Below, in pieces: positions 27,247 through 38,481 of a stretch of 64,000 nucleotides of DNA. The DNA is from Gammaproteobacteria bacterium (lineage in GTDB: Bacteria > Pseudomonadota > Gammaproteobacteria > HK1), in NCBI GenBank assembly GCA_022826505.1, contig JAJDUQ010000227.1, positions 1 to 64,000 of the forward strand. Direction: 5' to 3'. The notes under the pieces were generated by a model. The model saw nothing but the letters and a program-made list of their open reading frames with translations. It did no database searches and was not told the origin of the DNA. Made by a program: the position numbers and the translations under genes. Every line of letters starts with the position of its first letter. Within the stretch, counting starts at the first letter, position 1.

Positions 27247-29616
27247 TCATTCCCTCAATACAACGCCCAGCTTGTCGGTCAGGGAGCTCAGTATCACGGA
27301 AAGAGCAGTGTTGACCTCAGTGTCGTCAAGCGTGCGGGATCGAGATTGGAAGGTCAAGGCCAGAGACATGCTTTTCATCCCGGAATCAATGCCTTCTCCG
27401 GCATATACGTCAAACAGCTCCAAGTTCGAAAGGACTTCGACACCTGCCCGCCCGATGCATTCGCGAACCGCCGAGGCGCAGACTGAGTCGGACATCAAAA
27501 GGGAGAGGTCACGTCGAACTGCAGGAAATCTGGATAACATGTTGAATTTCGGAATTGTACCGGTACTGACGGATTCCAGCCGAATTTCGAACAGCACCGC
27601 ACCTGGAAGCTTGAATTCGGAAGCAAGCGCCGGATGGAGTACACCGATCATTCCGATGTGCTCGTCACGACAAACGATTGATGCGGTTTGTCCGGGATGC
27701 AGCGCAGGGTGAGATTCCGCGACGAACTCGGCTCTCCGCCCCGAAATCGCGAGCAATGACTCCACATCGCCCTTGACGTCGTAGAAGTCGACGATTCGAT
27801 GAGGTTGCGCCCATTGCTCGGGGACTACCGGCCCCGCTGCGATGCCGCCGATCATCTTCGGTTGACGAACCTCGCCTCCGTCCGCAACGAACACGAGTCC
27901 GGTTTCGAACAGTCGGATTCGTGATTGCTGTCGATTGGCGTTGTGGACTGCTGCACCTATGAGTCCAGGCCACAGGGTCGTGCGCATGACGCTCATGTCA
28001 GACGCAATTGGATTGGCGAGGACGACCCCGGCGAGTGCGGGTGCGATACGCGCCTGCAGCACTGCGTCCACGAAGCTGTACGTCACCGCTTCGTGGTATC
28101 CGCGGTCGACGAGTTGGCCTCGGACACGTTCCAGATCGACGATGTTCTCCGCATGCGCATTGATGGCCAGGTTGGCGATCGGCAGTGTCGCCGGCAAATT
28201 TGCGAACCCTACGATTCTCGCGACCTCTTCTATGAGGTCGACTTCGAGCTCGATATCCGGTCGATGCAATGGAGGTGTCACGGTCCAGCCTGTCTGCGTC
28301 TCCACGACGCGCATTTCGAGTCGCAGCAGTATGTCGCGCACCTCGTGCGCGGGAATCTCGGCACCGAGCACGCGCCGGATTCGCTCACGGCGCAACCCGA
28401 TGGGCTGGGTACGCGGGAGGTGCTCCTCGACCACCGCTTCGACCGCCGGACCCGGTTTGCCTCCGACGACGTCCATGAGCAGTCTCGTGGCCCGCTCCAT
28501 GGCGTCGCGCTGCAGATCCGATGCGACCGAACGTTCGAATCGGTGCGATGCGTCGGTGTGCATACCGCGCCGGCGCGCCTCCAGCCCGATGGTACGTGGC
28601 TCGAACCATGCACTCTCGAGGAAGACATCCCGAGTGTCCCCCGTCACCGCGCTCTCGAGACCTCCCATGACCCCGGCGAGCGCCACTGGCCGAGATGCGT
28701 CGGCGATGACGAGCGAGTCGTCATCAAGCTCGACGTCCGACCCGTCCAGAAGTCTCAGGCGTTCACCTTTCCGTGCATTTCGGACCCGAATTCCGGAGTC
28801 GAGTCTCGCGAGGTCGAATGCATGCATCGGCTGTCCGAGCTCGAGCATGATGTAGTTGGTGACGTCTACGACCGCCGACAACGGACGCACGCCACACCGC
28901 CGCAAACGCTCCGTGAGCCACACGGGGCTCCTCGCCCCCGGATCGATGCCGCGGACGATACGGCCGACGTAGCGCGGGCAACCCCGTGGTGCATCGAGAG
29001 CAATGGGCAGGACGTCGTCGACATGCGGCGGCATCGGCGAACGCTCGAGTGGCCGCATCACGACGCGATTCGCGACCGCTATCTCACGGGCGATGCCGGC
29101 GATGCACAGACAGTCGCCGCGATTGGGCGTGAGTCCCAGCTCGACGACCGCATCGTCGAGGCCGAGCCACTCGACCAGGTCAGCGCCGAGTGGTGCGTCG
29201 GAATCCAGTTCCAGAATTCCATCCGCCTCCTCTCCGAGACCCAGCTCTCGTGCCGAACACAGCATGCCTTGCGATGGCTCGCCTCGAATTCGGCTCTTGC
29301 GAATCTTCGAACCATCGGGCAGCCGCGCGCCGACGCGGGCAAAGGCGGAACGCATTCCCGCGCGGACGTTCGCAGCGCCGCAGACTACCCGGTAGGTCTG
29401 GCTGCCGCCATCGTCCACATCACAGAGCGAGAGTCTGTCGGCTTCGGGATGAGGCGTGACGCCCTTGATTTCCGCGACTGCGATGTTCTTCATCGCCCCG
29501 GCCACCGAGTCGACGGACTCCACCTCCAACCCGACTGCGGTCAGGCACGCCGCCAGGGCTTCGGTATCAGTCGGCGGATCGACCCACTCCCTGACCCAGC
29601 GCTCGTTGAACTTCAC
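27247..29616 (-). CDS. pheT: Phenylalanyl-tRNA synthetase beta subunit
   Basis: The 789-residue beta chain of the alpha2-beta2 synthetase, full length. In order: the EMAP/tRNA-binding domain (about 40-150), the B3/B4 editing domain, the B5 domain, the catalytic-like domain, and a C-terminal ferredoxin-fold anticodon-binding domain (about 695-789, with [14 protein letters not shown]). The N-terminus [14 protein letters not shown] is typical. It starts 17 bases after pheS ends and is followed one base later by ihfA. Confidence 0.97.
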   Translation of the reverse strand: MKFNERWVREWVDPPTDTEALAACLTAVGLEVESVDSVAGAMKNIAVAEIKGVTPHPEADRLSLCDVDDGGSQTYRVVCGAANVRAGMRSAFARVGARLPDGSKIRKSRIRGEPSQGMLCSARELGLGEEADGILELDSDAPLGADLVEWLGLDDAVVELGLTPNRGDCLCIAGIAREIAVANRVVMRPLERSPMPPHVDDVLPIALDAPRGCPRYVGRIVRGIDPGARSPVWLTERLRRCGVRPLSAVVDVTNYIMLELGQPMHAFDLARLDSGIRVRNARKGERLRLLDGSDVELDDDSLVIADASRPVALAGVMGGLESAVTGDTRDVFLESAWFEPRTIGLEARRRGMHTDASHRFERSVASDLQRDAMERATRLLMDVVGGKPGPAVEAVVEEHLPRTQPIGLRRERIRRVLGAEIPAHEVRDILLRLEMRVVETQTGWTVTPPLHRPDIELEVDLIEEVARIVGFANLPATLPIANLAINAHAENIVDLERVRGQLVDRGYHEAVTYSFVDAVLQARIAPALAGVVLANPIASDMSVMRTTLWPGLIGAAVHNANRQQSRIRLFETGLVFVADGGEVRQPKMIGGIAAGPVVPEQWAQPHRIVDFYDVKGDVESLLAISGRRAEFVAESHPALHPGQTASIVCRDEHIGMIGVLHPALASEFKLPGAVLFEIRLESVSTGTIPKFNMLSRFPAVRRDLSLLMSDSVCASAVRECIGRAGVEVLSNLELFDVYAGEGIDSGMKSMSLALTFQSRSRTLDDTEVNTALSVILSSLTDKLGVVLRE

Positions 29617-29633
29617 TCCCTTTCGCTCCGGCG

Positions 29634-31073
<1,440 letters not shown>

Positions 31074-31271
31074 TCAGGCGTAGGGGAGCATCCGCTCGAC
31101 ACTGGGCGAATCAGCCGCCGCCACTGTCTCGTGCGACCGCAGATGCCGCTTTCGCTTGGTGCTCTTCTTCGTCAGTATGTGACGGCGATGTGACTGATTG
31201 CGCTTGAAACGTCCGCTCGAAGTCCGCTTGAAGCGTTTCGCCGCAGCGCGACTCGTCTTGATCTTCGGCAT
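31074..31271 (-). CDS. rpmI: 50S ribosomal protein L35
   Basis: 65 residues, very basic, with the family pattern [19 protein letters not shown] and the end RMLPYA. It lies between infC (52 bases upstream) and rplT (11 bases downstream), the universal infC-rpmI-rplT order. Confidence 0.98.
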   Translation of the reverse strand: MPKIKTSRAAAKRFKRTSSGRFKRNQSHRRHILTKKSTKRKRHLRSHETVAAADSPSVERMLPYA

Positions 31272-31323
31272 CGTTCAACCCACTCGTTCGCTATTGCTCG
31301 AGCCTCCATCCGGCTCCAGTGCA

Positions 31324-31839
31324 TCATTTCCTGGGTGTCAGCACCATCGACAACCGCCGGCCTTCCATTCGCGGATACTGTTCGACCTTTGCCAAATCTT
31401 GCAGGTCCGCCTCTACCCGCTTCAGAATTCTGGCCCCGAGCTCCTGGTGGCGCATCTCCCTCCCCCGGAACCAAAGGGTGACCTTCGTCTTGTCTCCGTG
31501 CGACAGGAATCGCTTCAAATTGCGAAGCTTCGTCTGGTAATCGGCTTCTTCCGTCCCGGGACGGAACTTGATCTCCTTGACCTGTACATGCGACTGCTTC
31601 TTCCTGGCCGCAGCCCGGCGCTTGTTTTGCTGAAAGAGATACTTCCCGAAATCCATCAACCGGCAAACCGGAGGCTCGGTGTTGGGGGATATTTCGACGA
31701 GGTCGAGTCCGACATCGTCGGCGATGCTCAGTGCCTCTGTTCGGCCGACGACTCCGATCTGCTCTCCACTTTCCGATATGAGGCGCACCGACTCAGCGGC
31801 AATTTCGGCGTTGATCCGATTTCGTTTTTCGGCAGCGAT
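31324..31839 (-). CDS. infC: Translation initiation factor IF-3 (ATC start codon)
   Basis: IF-3, 171 residues. The N-terminal domain holds [16 protein letters not shown] and [21 protein letters not shown] sequence (here [20 protein letters not shown]), joined by a basic linker to the C-terminal domain with [15 protein letters not shown] and WFRGREM. The first ATG/GTG/TTG start (GTG 31788) would remove the conserved N-terminal motif. In frame upstream, ATC 31837-31839 has GGAGA eight bases before it and gives the expected N-terminus [12 protein letters not shown]. Rare AUU/AUC/AUA starts in infC are known and let IF-3 limit its own translation. rpmI and rplT follow. Confidence 0.95.
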   Translation of the reverse strand: MAAEKRNRINAEIAAESVRLISESGEQIGVVGRTEALSIADDVGLDLVEISPNTEPPVCRLMDFGKYLFQQNKRRAAARKKQSHVQVKEIKFRPGTEEADYQTKLRNLKRFLSHGDKTKVTLWFRGREMRHQELGARILKRVEADLQDLAKVEQYPRMEGRRLSMVLTPRK

Positions 31840-31989
31840 CGCTTGCGTCTCCGGAAACTGAATGGACGTTCGGGGAGAAAGGCCTCAGGAACTCGTGACC
31901 CCGGGTTCCTCCCGTTTCACCATATGTCGGCATCGAGTGAAGAATCGAGCCGCACGACCTTGCTCCCCGATCTCGAAACCAACCGGAAA

Positions 31990-32018
31990 ATTCTACTTTC
32001 GGTACCGAACAGACTCAA
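31990..32018 (-). promoter_or_regulatory. Sigma-70 promoter for infC-rpmI-rplT
   Basis: Minus strand TTGAGT (32013-32018), a 17-base spacer and TAGAAT (31990-31995). It lies between tRNA-Val and infC and would give a leader of about 144 bases before the ATC start. Confidence 0.6.
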
Positions 32019-32049
32019 GCGCTCTGTCGAAGGTTCGACGTCGTATGTG

Positions 32050-32124
32050 TGGTAGGCGCGAGTGGGATTGAACCACCGACCCCCACGATGTCAACGTGGT
32101 GCTCTACCACTGAGCTACGCGCCT
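32050..32124 (-). tRNA. tRNA-Val (anticodon GAC)
   Basis: A 75-nucleotide cloverleaf. Acceptor AGGCGCG pairs with CGCGCCT, the D-arm has GTAGCTCAGTGGTAGAGC, the anticodon stem CCACG/CGTGG encloses TTGACAT, so the anticodon is GAC, and the T-arm has GGTTCAATC. CCA is encoded. Confidence 0.97.
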
Positions 32125-32183
32125 ATCGGGCGATGCGGACGATACCGAGTCGCACCGTCGCCCGCAAGCACTGCGCCGCGTCA

Positions 32184-34202
32184 TCAGTGACCTGCCGCCG
32201 CCAACCCCTGTTCGCGAAGCTCGCGAATTCGGTCGCGCACCAGAGCTGCCTCTTCGAATTCCAGGTTTCCGGCATGCCGATACATTTTCTGCTCCAGGCT
32301 GCGCAGGCGTGCGGCGAGCACCTCGGGTTTCATCGCCGCGTATGGCTCGATTGATTCGGCGACCTTTGCAAAACGGCGCGGCGAGCCGGGCGCACCTGCT
32401 CGCGCGCCTTCCATGATGTCCGTGACCGCCTTGCGTATACCCTTCGGGGTGATCCCATGTGCCCGGTTGAACGCAATCTGCTTTCGTCGACGCCGATCCG
32501 TCTCGTCGATGGCGCGCCGCATCGAACCGGTGACCGATTCCGCGTAGAGAATTGCAGTGCCATTTATGTTGCGAGCCGCTCTTCCGATTGTCTGAATCAG
32601 CGACCGATCCGAACGCAGAAACCCCTCCTTGTCGGCATCGAGCACAGCGACCAGAGACACCTCCGGCATGTCGAGACCTTCACGCAGCAGGTTGATCCCG
32701 ACGAGTACGTCGAACGTGCCGAGTCGCAGGTCCCGGATGATCTCGACACGCTCGACCGTGTCGATGTCCGAATGCAGGTATCGCACACGCACTCCGTGTT
32801 CGGCCAGGTAGTCCGTGAGATCCTCGGCCATGCGTTTCGTCAGTGTCGTTACCAGCACTCGCTCTCGAGCGGCCGCGCAGCGGTGAATTTCCGAGAGCAG
32901 GTCGTCGACCTGGGTGGAGGCCCGACGTATCTCGACTCGGGGGTCGACGAGCCCGGTAGGACGCACGACCTGTTCCACCACTTCCCCGGAGTTGGATTCT
33001 TCGTAGGGACCCGGCGTCGCCGATACGAAGACGGTTTGCGGAGCGAGCCGTTCGAACTCGTCGAAGCGCAGAGGACGGTTGTCGAGGGCCGAAGGAAGCC
33101 GAAACCCGTACTCGACCAGCGTTTCCTTGCGTGAGCGGTCACCGCGATACATTCCACCCAACTGTGGAACCGTCACATGGCTCTCGTCGATGAACAGCAA
33201 CGCGTCACGCGGGAGATAATCGAACAAGGTCGGCGGCGGTTCCCCGGGCTGACGTCCGGAGAGGAAGCGCGAGTAGTTCTCGATTCCCTTGCAATGGCCG
33301 ATTTCGGTCATCATCTCGATATCGAACCGGGTCCGCTGCTCCAGGCGCTGGGCCTCGACCAGGCGGTTCGCGTCGCGGAGCATCGCGAGCCGGTCTACCA
33401 GTTCGTCCTTGATGGCCTCGATTGCCTCGAGAACGCGCTCTCGTGGTGTGACGTAGTGGCTCTTGGGATATATCGTGAGCCGAGGCACCCGACGAACGAT
33501 CTCTCCGGTCAGCGGATCGAAGAAGCTCAGACTCTCGATTTCGTCGTCGAAGAGCTCGATGCGCACGGCATCCTTCTCCGACTCCGCGGGATACACGTCG
33601 ATCACCTCGCCTCGGACGCGATATGTCCCGCGGTGCAGCTCGATCTCGTTTCTCGTGTACTGGAGTTCCGCGAGACGGCGCAGAACGAGCCGCTGGTCAA
33701 TTTTCTCGCCTCGCACCAGATGCAGGACCATCGCGTGGTAGGCAGCCGGATCGCCCAGACCGTAGATGGATGACACGGTGGCGACGATTACGCAGTCGCC
33801 GTGCTCCAGCAGGGCCTTCGTCGCCGACAGCCGCATCTGCTCGATGTGGTCGTTGATCGACGCGTCCTTCTCGATATATGTATCCGTCGACGGAACATAG
33901 GCCTCAGGTTGATAGTAGTCGTAGTAGGAGACGAAGTACTCGACGGCATTCTGCGGAAAGAATTCCCGCATCTCGCCATACAGTTGCGCGGCCAACGTCT
34001 TGTTCGGAGCCAGCACCAGTGCCGGCCGTCCGACCTTCTCGATCACCTTGGCCATCGTGAACGTCTTGCCGGAACCCGTGACGCCGAGCAGTGTCTGGTG
34101 GGCAAGTCCGGCTTCGATTCCGTCGATCAGGCGATCAATCGCAACAGGCTGGTCTCCGGCTGCGTCGAAGTCGGAGACGACGGTAAGTGGTCGAGAGCTC
34201 AT
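32184..34202 (-). CDS. uvrB: Excinuclease ABC subunit B
   Basis: Damage-verification helicase of nucleotide excision repair, 672 residues, matching E. coli. Walker A is GVTGSGKT (40-47). The beta-hairpin region [20 protein letters not shown] is intact. DEAD-like [17 protein letters not shown], helicase motifs around [17 protein letters not shown], and QTIGRAARN follow. The C-terminal UVR motif (about 630-665) binds UvrC. ATG 34202 gives the usual N-terminus; a GTG at 34229 would add nine residues. It is functionally linked to mfd in this window. Confidence 0.97.
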   Translation of the reverse strand: MSSRPLTVVSDFDAAGDQPVAIDRLIDGIEAGLAHQTLLGVTGSGKTFTMAKVIEKVGRPALVLAPNKTLAAQLYGEMREFFPQNAVEYFVSYYDYYQPEAYVPSTDTYIEKDASINDHIEQMRLSATKALLEHGDCVIVATVSSIYGLGDPAAYHAMVLHLVRGEKIDQRLVLRRLAELQYTRNEIELHRGTYRVRGEVIDVYPAESEKDAVRIELFDDEIESLSFFDPLTGEIVRRVPRLTIYPKSHYVTPRERVLEAIEAIKDELVDRLAMLRDANRLVEAQRLEQRTRFDIEMMTEIGHCKGIENYSRFLSGRQPGEPPPTLFDYLPRDALLFIDESHVTVPQLGGMYRGDRSRKETLVEYGFRLPSALDNRPLRFDEFERLAPQTVFVSATPGPYEESNSGEVVEQVVRPTGLVDPRVEIRRASTQVDDLLSEIHRCAAARERVLVTTLTKRMAEDLTDYLAEHGVRVRYLHSDIDTVERVEIIRDLRLGTFDVLVGINLLREGLDMPEVSLVAVLDADKEGFLRSDRSLIQTIGRAARNINGTAILYAESVTGSMRRAIDETDRRRRKQIAFNRAHGITPKGIRKAVTDIMEGARAGAPGSPRRFAKVAESIEPYAAMKPEVLAARLRSLEQKMYRHAGNLEFEEAALVRDRIRELREQGLAAAGH

Positions 34203-34296
34203 GAACGCACACCGAGGACTATAGGTCACGACGAGAGAGTATGAACGTACGGGTCATGCCGGCCTCCGGACACGGTGGCATTCGTGCTGGCATTCG

Positions 34297-34325
34297 TTGA
34301 CCGTGTTCGGCACGCCGCGTAGCAT
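34297..34325 (+). promoter_or_regulatory. Sigma-70 promoter for tRNA-Asn
   Basis: TTGACC (34297-34302), a 17-base spacer and TAGCAT (34320-34325). The predicted start of transcription is about eight bases before the tRNA, a typical distance. Confidence 0.65.
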
Positions 34326-34339
34326 ACGCCGCCTCTCAA

Positions 34340-34415
34340 TCCCCGGTAGCTCAGTCGGTAGAGCGGGTGACTGTTAATCACTAGGTCGGCGGTTCGAGCC
34401 CGTCCCGGGGAGCCA
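34340..34415 (+). tRNA. tRNA-Asn (anticodon GTT)
   Basis: A 76-nucleotide cloverleaf. Acceptor TCCCCGG pairs with CCGGGGA, the D-arm has TAGCTCAGTCGGTAGAGC, the anticodon loop CTGTTAA gives GTT, and the T-loop is GGTTCGAGCC. CCA is encoded and a run of A follows. It begins an accessory stretch of about 7 kb, but I found no repeated 3' end that would mark an integration site. Confidence 0.97.
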
Positions 34416-34634
34416 AAAAAATCAGGTTGTTATGCAATTCTTCCAGATCTCATATCACGTCGGGTCACCAATCTGTAGTCACTTTGGGAAAATGCCGACC
34501 ACTCCGACGCGGCGGCCTGGCTTTACAGCCGCGCAGAGGGCGAATCGAGGTGAATCGGAGCGGTGCCACTGCCGCAGACCGGACTGGCACGACGTCCGTT
34601 CGGCGAATGTCACAGACGCGCAGGATTCGACTGC

Positions 34635-35051
34635 GTGAAGGCATGGATGCCGGTAATCGCCGCTGCGTTGCTCGGCACTGCAGCCGTATCGGCGGACGAA
34701 TGTTCGGAATTCCGAGACCGCGTCGACGCGGCGATTGCGGTGGAAGGATACGATGCGGTCGTTGCCGCATTCGACGAAGCCATCGACGCCTGGAAGATCG
34801 TCGAGGAGTCGAACCGCTGGAATCCTTCGGCGGACAACTTGGTACCCGCGCTCGTGGCCTCAAAGGAATCTGCGGACAGAGCTTCCGATGCACGCGACAG
34901 GGTGTTCGAGCTACTCCCCCCTGCGACCGAGGCGGAAGATCGACAACGAGTGGAGATTTCAGTCAATCTGCTGGACGACCTGTACCACAAGACCATGATC
35001 GCATTCTTCGAACTCATCTTCTTCGCCCACTGCGGCGACCAGCCTCGATGA
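34635..35051 (+). CDS. Small secreted hypothetical protein
   Basis: 138 residues from GTG 34635 (ATG 34647 is an alternative). The signal peptide is clear: hydrophobic core MPVIAAALLGTAAVSA, then cleavage before DECS. The mature part is acidic and helical (DAAIAVEGYDAVVAAFDEAI; SVNLLDDLYHKTMIAFFEL), with a Cys near each end of the mature chain (ECSEF and AHCGD) that could form a disulfide. I recognise no family. It stands alone between tRNA-Asn and the molybdoenzyme genes, which converge with it. Confidence 0.65.
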   Translation: MKAWMPVIAAALLGTAAVSADECSEFRDRVDAAIAVEGYDAVVAAFDEAIDAWKIVEESNRWNPSADNLVPALVASKESADRASDARDRVFELLPPATEAEDRQRVEISVNLLDDLYHKTMIAFFELIFFAHCGDQPR

Positions 35052-35082
35052 TGAGCACGTGCACGCGCGTCCCTGCACCAAC

Positions 35083-35102
35083 CCGGCCGAACATACGGCC
35101 GG
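35083..35102. terminator. Hairpin between convergent genes
   Basis: CCGGCCG and CGGCCGG, a perfect seven-pair stem around AACATA, 32 bases after the small secreted protein gene. No T-tract follows on either strand, so it could end transcription only weakly or together with Rho. Confidence 0.35.
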
Positions 35103-35288
35103 CGCGCGATCGCCGGACTGAATGACGCCTCCAGTCAGGCTGGAAAATGGCCATTCGATCGGCGGTATCGGAACCCCGACATCCAGACGTCACGTAACCA
35201 CGCTCACCTGACATTCAACGCCTGAACATCTTCGGTCCATGCAAAGGGAGCGGGCCGAGTCCTGCGTACTCGACCAATCATGGCTCCG

Positions 35289-35852
35289 TCAGTCAGCGCT
35301 CCGCGGTCCGAACGCCTGATGGGCTTGAACCACCAGTCCTGGATATCCCTGCATGGACCCGAGTCGCGCTGCCGCGGATTCGCGGCCGAGCTTCGCAAGT
35401 TCCGCCATCGAGCCTGAGCGAATCGCTCCCGTGGGGCAGATCTCCTCGCATGCGCGCGGCAAATCGAGCGGCCGCTCGCGCCCGGGCGTCTGACAGAAGT
35501 TGCACTTCTCCATCTTCCCGGCCCGGGTCGAGAGCTGAGGGGCGTTGAATGGGCAGGCCCAGGTGCAGAACCCGCAGCCGATGCACTTGTGGGGATCGAC
35601 GACAACGATTCCGTCGTCCGCCCTCTTCGTGATCGCGGTCACAGGACACGCGGTCCGGCACGGCGCGTCGCCGCAGTGCATGCATGCCATTGATACGTTC
35701 ATTGCCTGAACGTCGGGATACGTCCCACTCTCGATCTTCACCACCTCTCGCCACCGAGGCCCGACATCGACCTCATTCCAGCTCTTGCACGCAATCTCGC
35801 AGGCGTGACACTTCACGCAACGCTTGTGATCGAAATAGAAGCCGTGTTGCAT
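35289..35852 (-). CDS. Iron-sulfur subunit of molybdopterin oxidoreductase (DmsB-like)
   Basis: A 187-residue ferredoxin-type electron-transfer subunit of the DmsB/PhsB group. Sixteen cysteines form four [4Fe-4S] sites: C12/C15/C18/C22, C57/C60/C65/C69, C90/C93/C96/C100 and C117/C120/C135/C139 (CNFCQTPGRERPLDLPRACEEIC links the last pairs). It starts 28 bases after the catalytic subunit gene ends, so both are co-expressed. No third, membrane-anchor subunit gene follows; the next gene is convergent and unrelated. Electrons must therefore go to a soluble partner or to an anchor encoded elsewhere. Confidence 0.93.
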   Translation of the reverse strand: MQHGFYFDHKRCVKCHACEIACKSWNEVDVGPRWREVVKIESGTYPDVQAMNVSMACMHCGDAPCRTACPVTAITKRADDGIVVVDPHKCIGCGFCTWACPFNAPQLSTRAGKMEKCNFCQTPGRERPLDLPRACEEICPTGAIRSGSMAELAKLGRESAAARLGSMQGYPGLVVQAHQAFGPRSAD

Positions 35853-35880
35853 CCTGCGTCTCCTCGGGCCGATACGTCGT

Positions 35881-37992
35881 TCAGGCGGGATAGACCTTGA
35901 CCTTGCATTCGTTATAGCAGTTGGCGCCGGTGATGGGGTTCGTGTGAATGTCCATCAGGTTGTTGGAATGCGCACCCCGCCCCCGCGCCACGGAGCCCAT
36001 GGCCCAGTGCCCGAATCCGTGTCCATGCCGGATGCTGACGCATCCGGGAACCAACCCCTCCACCACCTTCGCCTTGATTCGAATCTTGTCCTTCGGTGAT
36101 TTGACGATAACGTAGGCGTCGTCTTCCACACCGAATTTCGCGGCATCCATCCGATTGATCTCCACCCAGTTCTCGCCACAAATCTCCATGAGGAACGGAT
36201 TGTTCTGGGTGACGATGTTGCAGTGCATGCTGAGCTTCGAATGGGTCACCTGGAGAGGGAAATCGGCGTCGGGCTTGACCGTGCGTTCCGACCACACCGG
36301 ATAGCCCTCGAATCCCGCGTCCTCGTACGCCTTCGAGTGAATCTCGATTTTTCCGGAAGGGGTCGGAAGCCCTTCGGGCACTCGGTGGTAACGCATCTCG
36401 CCCGCCCAGAATCCCTGCTCCTTGAGCTCGTCGAGCGACATCGGCACGTTCTTCATCGCCACCTCGCCCCAGTCCTCCCACTTCTCGTACGGGAAGTGCT
36501 GACCACACCCCATCTTCTCGGCCAGAGCCTTGACGATTTCGTACGGAGGCTTCGATTCGCCGACCGAATCGACCACCGGCTGGCACAGGACGACCTCGGG
36601 TCCTTTCCACATGCCCTGCCGAATCTCCGCCTGTTCGTAGAAGGACGTCTCGGGCAGCACCACGTCGCATTCGAGCGCGGTCTCGCTCATGAACAGCTCG
36701 CAAGCCACTGCAAGCTCCAGGTGCGAGAACATCTCCTTCACCCGGTCCCGATTCGGATCGCTCATCACCGGATTGCTCGCTTGCACGAACAGCCCCTTCA
36801 CCGGATACGGGTTGCCGTCGATGACGGCGTCGGGAAGGCGCGAGTTGGGCAAATCCGGCGCAAGCGGGTAGCCCATCGCGACGTGAAGCGGGTCCTTCGT
36901 CGGCACCGTCTTTGCGTCGTCGGGGATCTCGACCGGCGCGCCGAGCGGTGCCCAGTCCTTGAGCACCAGGTTTCCCGGCTTGTCGACCTCGCCGCAGATG
37001 GCGTCCAGGATGTAGCAGGCGCGACCGGCGTCTGCACCGTTGGTGTAGTAGCCGGAGCCCTTGAAGATCGCCGACATCGCCGGCTTCGTGGTCGCGAACT
37101 CGCGTGCGATACGCCGGATCCGCTCCGCCGCGACGCCGGTGATCGGTTCGGCCCACTCGGGGGTATAGCCGCGCTCGCGCAGGTGTTCGCGGAATCCGTC
37201 GAATCCTTCGCAGTACCGGGAGACGAAATCCCTGTCGAACAGGTCCTCGTCGATGATTACGCGGCACATCGCGAGGGCGAGTGCGCCATCGGTGCCGGGC
37301 TGGATCGGTATCCACTCGTCGGCTTTCTGCGCGGTCTCGGTAAAATTGGGATCGACGACAACCAGTTTGCACCCGCGCTGTTTCGCCTCGATGAGTTCCC
37401 GGCTCTCCCACAGGCCCTGGTTGGCGCCGAGGTTGTTCATTCCCCACAGGATCACATAACGCGAGTTGATGAAGTCGTGCATCGGGAAAACGTGCCCGAA
37501 CACCGTGAGGCAAGCCGAACGCCGGTCCTGCTCGCACCCCGACGTGTGTGCGTACATGTTCGGACTACCATACAAATCCCGGAGCAGGGTCCAGTAAAAC
37601 ACGGTGTTCGGATCGTGGTGGCACGTGAACGCCACGGCCTCAGGGCCCCATCTCTCCTTGATCTCCTTCAGCTTGCCCGCAATGAAATCCAGCGCCTCGT
37701 CCCACGATGCCCGGCGGAATCGTCCCGGCTCGCCCTTGGGATCGGTACGCAACATCGGGTATTTCAATCGGTCCGGATCTTGCGTCACCCACCAGCTCGC
37801 CATCCCCTTGGCGCACCGTGATCCAATGTTGTTGGGCGCACGGGAGTTCCCCTTGTGGTAGACGATTCTGCCGTCGCGCACGTACACCTCGGTCGGACAC
37901 TGCCACGGGCAGGTGTAGCAGAAACTCTTGACGACCTGCGCCTGCTTGATGCGCGCAAGCTCGCTGGTAAGGTCGGTTTCGGCGGTGGCCAT
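35881..37992 (-). CDS. Molybdopterin-dependent oxidoreductase, DMSO-reductase family catalytic subunit
   Basis: A 703-residue catalytic subunit. The N-terminal [4Fe-4S] site is C25/C28/C32/C60 (SFCYTCPWQCP; GSRCAKGM). The probable molybdenum ligand is C153 in AHTSGCEQDRRSA, as in Cys-liganded members such as thiosulfate/polysulfide reductases. Both guanine-dinucleotide cofactor-binding regions are visible (ILWGMNNLGANQG; C-terminal GHGFGHWAMG and NPITGANCYNECKVKVYPA). There is no twin-arginine signal: the protein begins MATAETDLTSELARIKQ, so it is predicted cytoplasmic. It pairs with a four-cluster iron-sulfur protein downstream. The substrate is not predictable; the nearby GcvT-SHMT gene hints at C1 or methylated compounds, but only as a guess. 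Confidence 0.92.
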   Translation of the reverse strand: MATAETDLTSELARIKQAQVVKSFCYTCPWQCPTEVYVRDGRIVYHKGNSRAPNNIGSRCAKGMASWWVTQDPDRLKYPMLRTDPKGEPGRFRRASWDEALDFIAGKLKEIKERWGPEAVAFTCHHDPNTVFYWTLLRDLYGSPNMYAHTSGCEQDRRSACLTVFGHVFPMHDFINSRYVILWGMNNLGANQGLWESRELIEAKQRGCKLVVVDPNFTETAQKADEWIPIQPGTDGALALAMCRVIIDEDLFDRDFVSRYCEGFDGFREHLRERGYTPEWAEPITGVAAERIRRIAREFATTKPAMSAIFKGSGYYTNGADAGRACYILDAICGEVDKPGNLVLKDWAPLGAPVEIPDDAKTVPTKDPLHVAMGYPLAPDLPNSRLPDAVIDGNPYPVKGLFVQASNPVMSDPNRDRVKEMFSHLELAVACELFMSETALECDVVLPETSFYEQAEIRQGMWKGPEVVLCQPVVDSVGESKPPYEIVKALAEKMGCGQHFPYEKWEDWGEVAMKNVPMSLDELKEQGFWAGEMRYHRVPEGLPTPSGKIEIHSKAYEDAGFEGYPVWSERTVKPDADFPLQVTHSKLSMHCNIVTQNNPFLMEICGENWVEINRMDAAKFGVEDDAYVIVKSPKDKIRIKAKVVEGLVPGCVSIRHGHGFGHWAMGSVARGRGAHSNNLMDIHTNPITGANCYNECKVKVYPA

Positions 37993-38481
37993 CAGATTGT
38001 CTCCGGCAATCGCACTGCCACTCGGAACCGGAAATCGTTCGAGTGACTGGGACTGGTTGGAACGTACTTGGAGCAGAAGCGCAAAGGGGACGCGGCTTCG
38101 CGTTCCGTTGTTCCCTCGGCTCCCTGCATGAAGTCTGGCGTTCGGGTATGCGTCGTGTCAATCGCAGGCTTTCGACGACATGGATGTGAGCTCGAACGGG
38201 TGCCGGAGCATCCGCGGCAAATCAGCGCCGCACGCTCGAAGCCACGCCGCGGCCCCCGCTGGACTCAATGCCCGGCAATCGTCGCGGGCCTGTTGCAAGT
38301 GAATTCCACCATGTGCCGATTCGTCGAACTCGACACCGGCACGCTGGTTCGTGCCGCGGTTGCGCCGCGGCGTCGCACCACCCTCGGGAAATGCACCTCA
38401 CTCATGGCATCGCCATGGGTGCAGGGGGGAGCCCGGAGCGCCGAAGGCGGGCAGGTTCAGCACGACCGAGTCTTCGGGCGC
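37993..38481. other. 489-base gap with no recognised gene
   Basis: Lies between the end of the GcvT-SHMT fusion gene and the start of the molybdoenzyme gene, both on the minus strand. An open frame crosses it on the + strand (38068-38559) but has no family features and runs into the fusion gene. The gap probably holds the molybdoenzyme promoter; I could not identify one with confidence. Confidence 0.5.

Noticed and set aside
34390..34415. tRNA-Asn 3' end as an attachment site for an island ending near 41.2 kb
   Set aside because: No copy of the tRNA 3' end was found around 41140-41240 and no integrase gene is present.
36223..37821. 532-codon open frame on the + strand opposite the molybdoenzyme
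   Set aside because: Antisense shadow; the minus-strand frame has all cofactor motifs.
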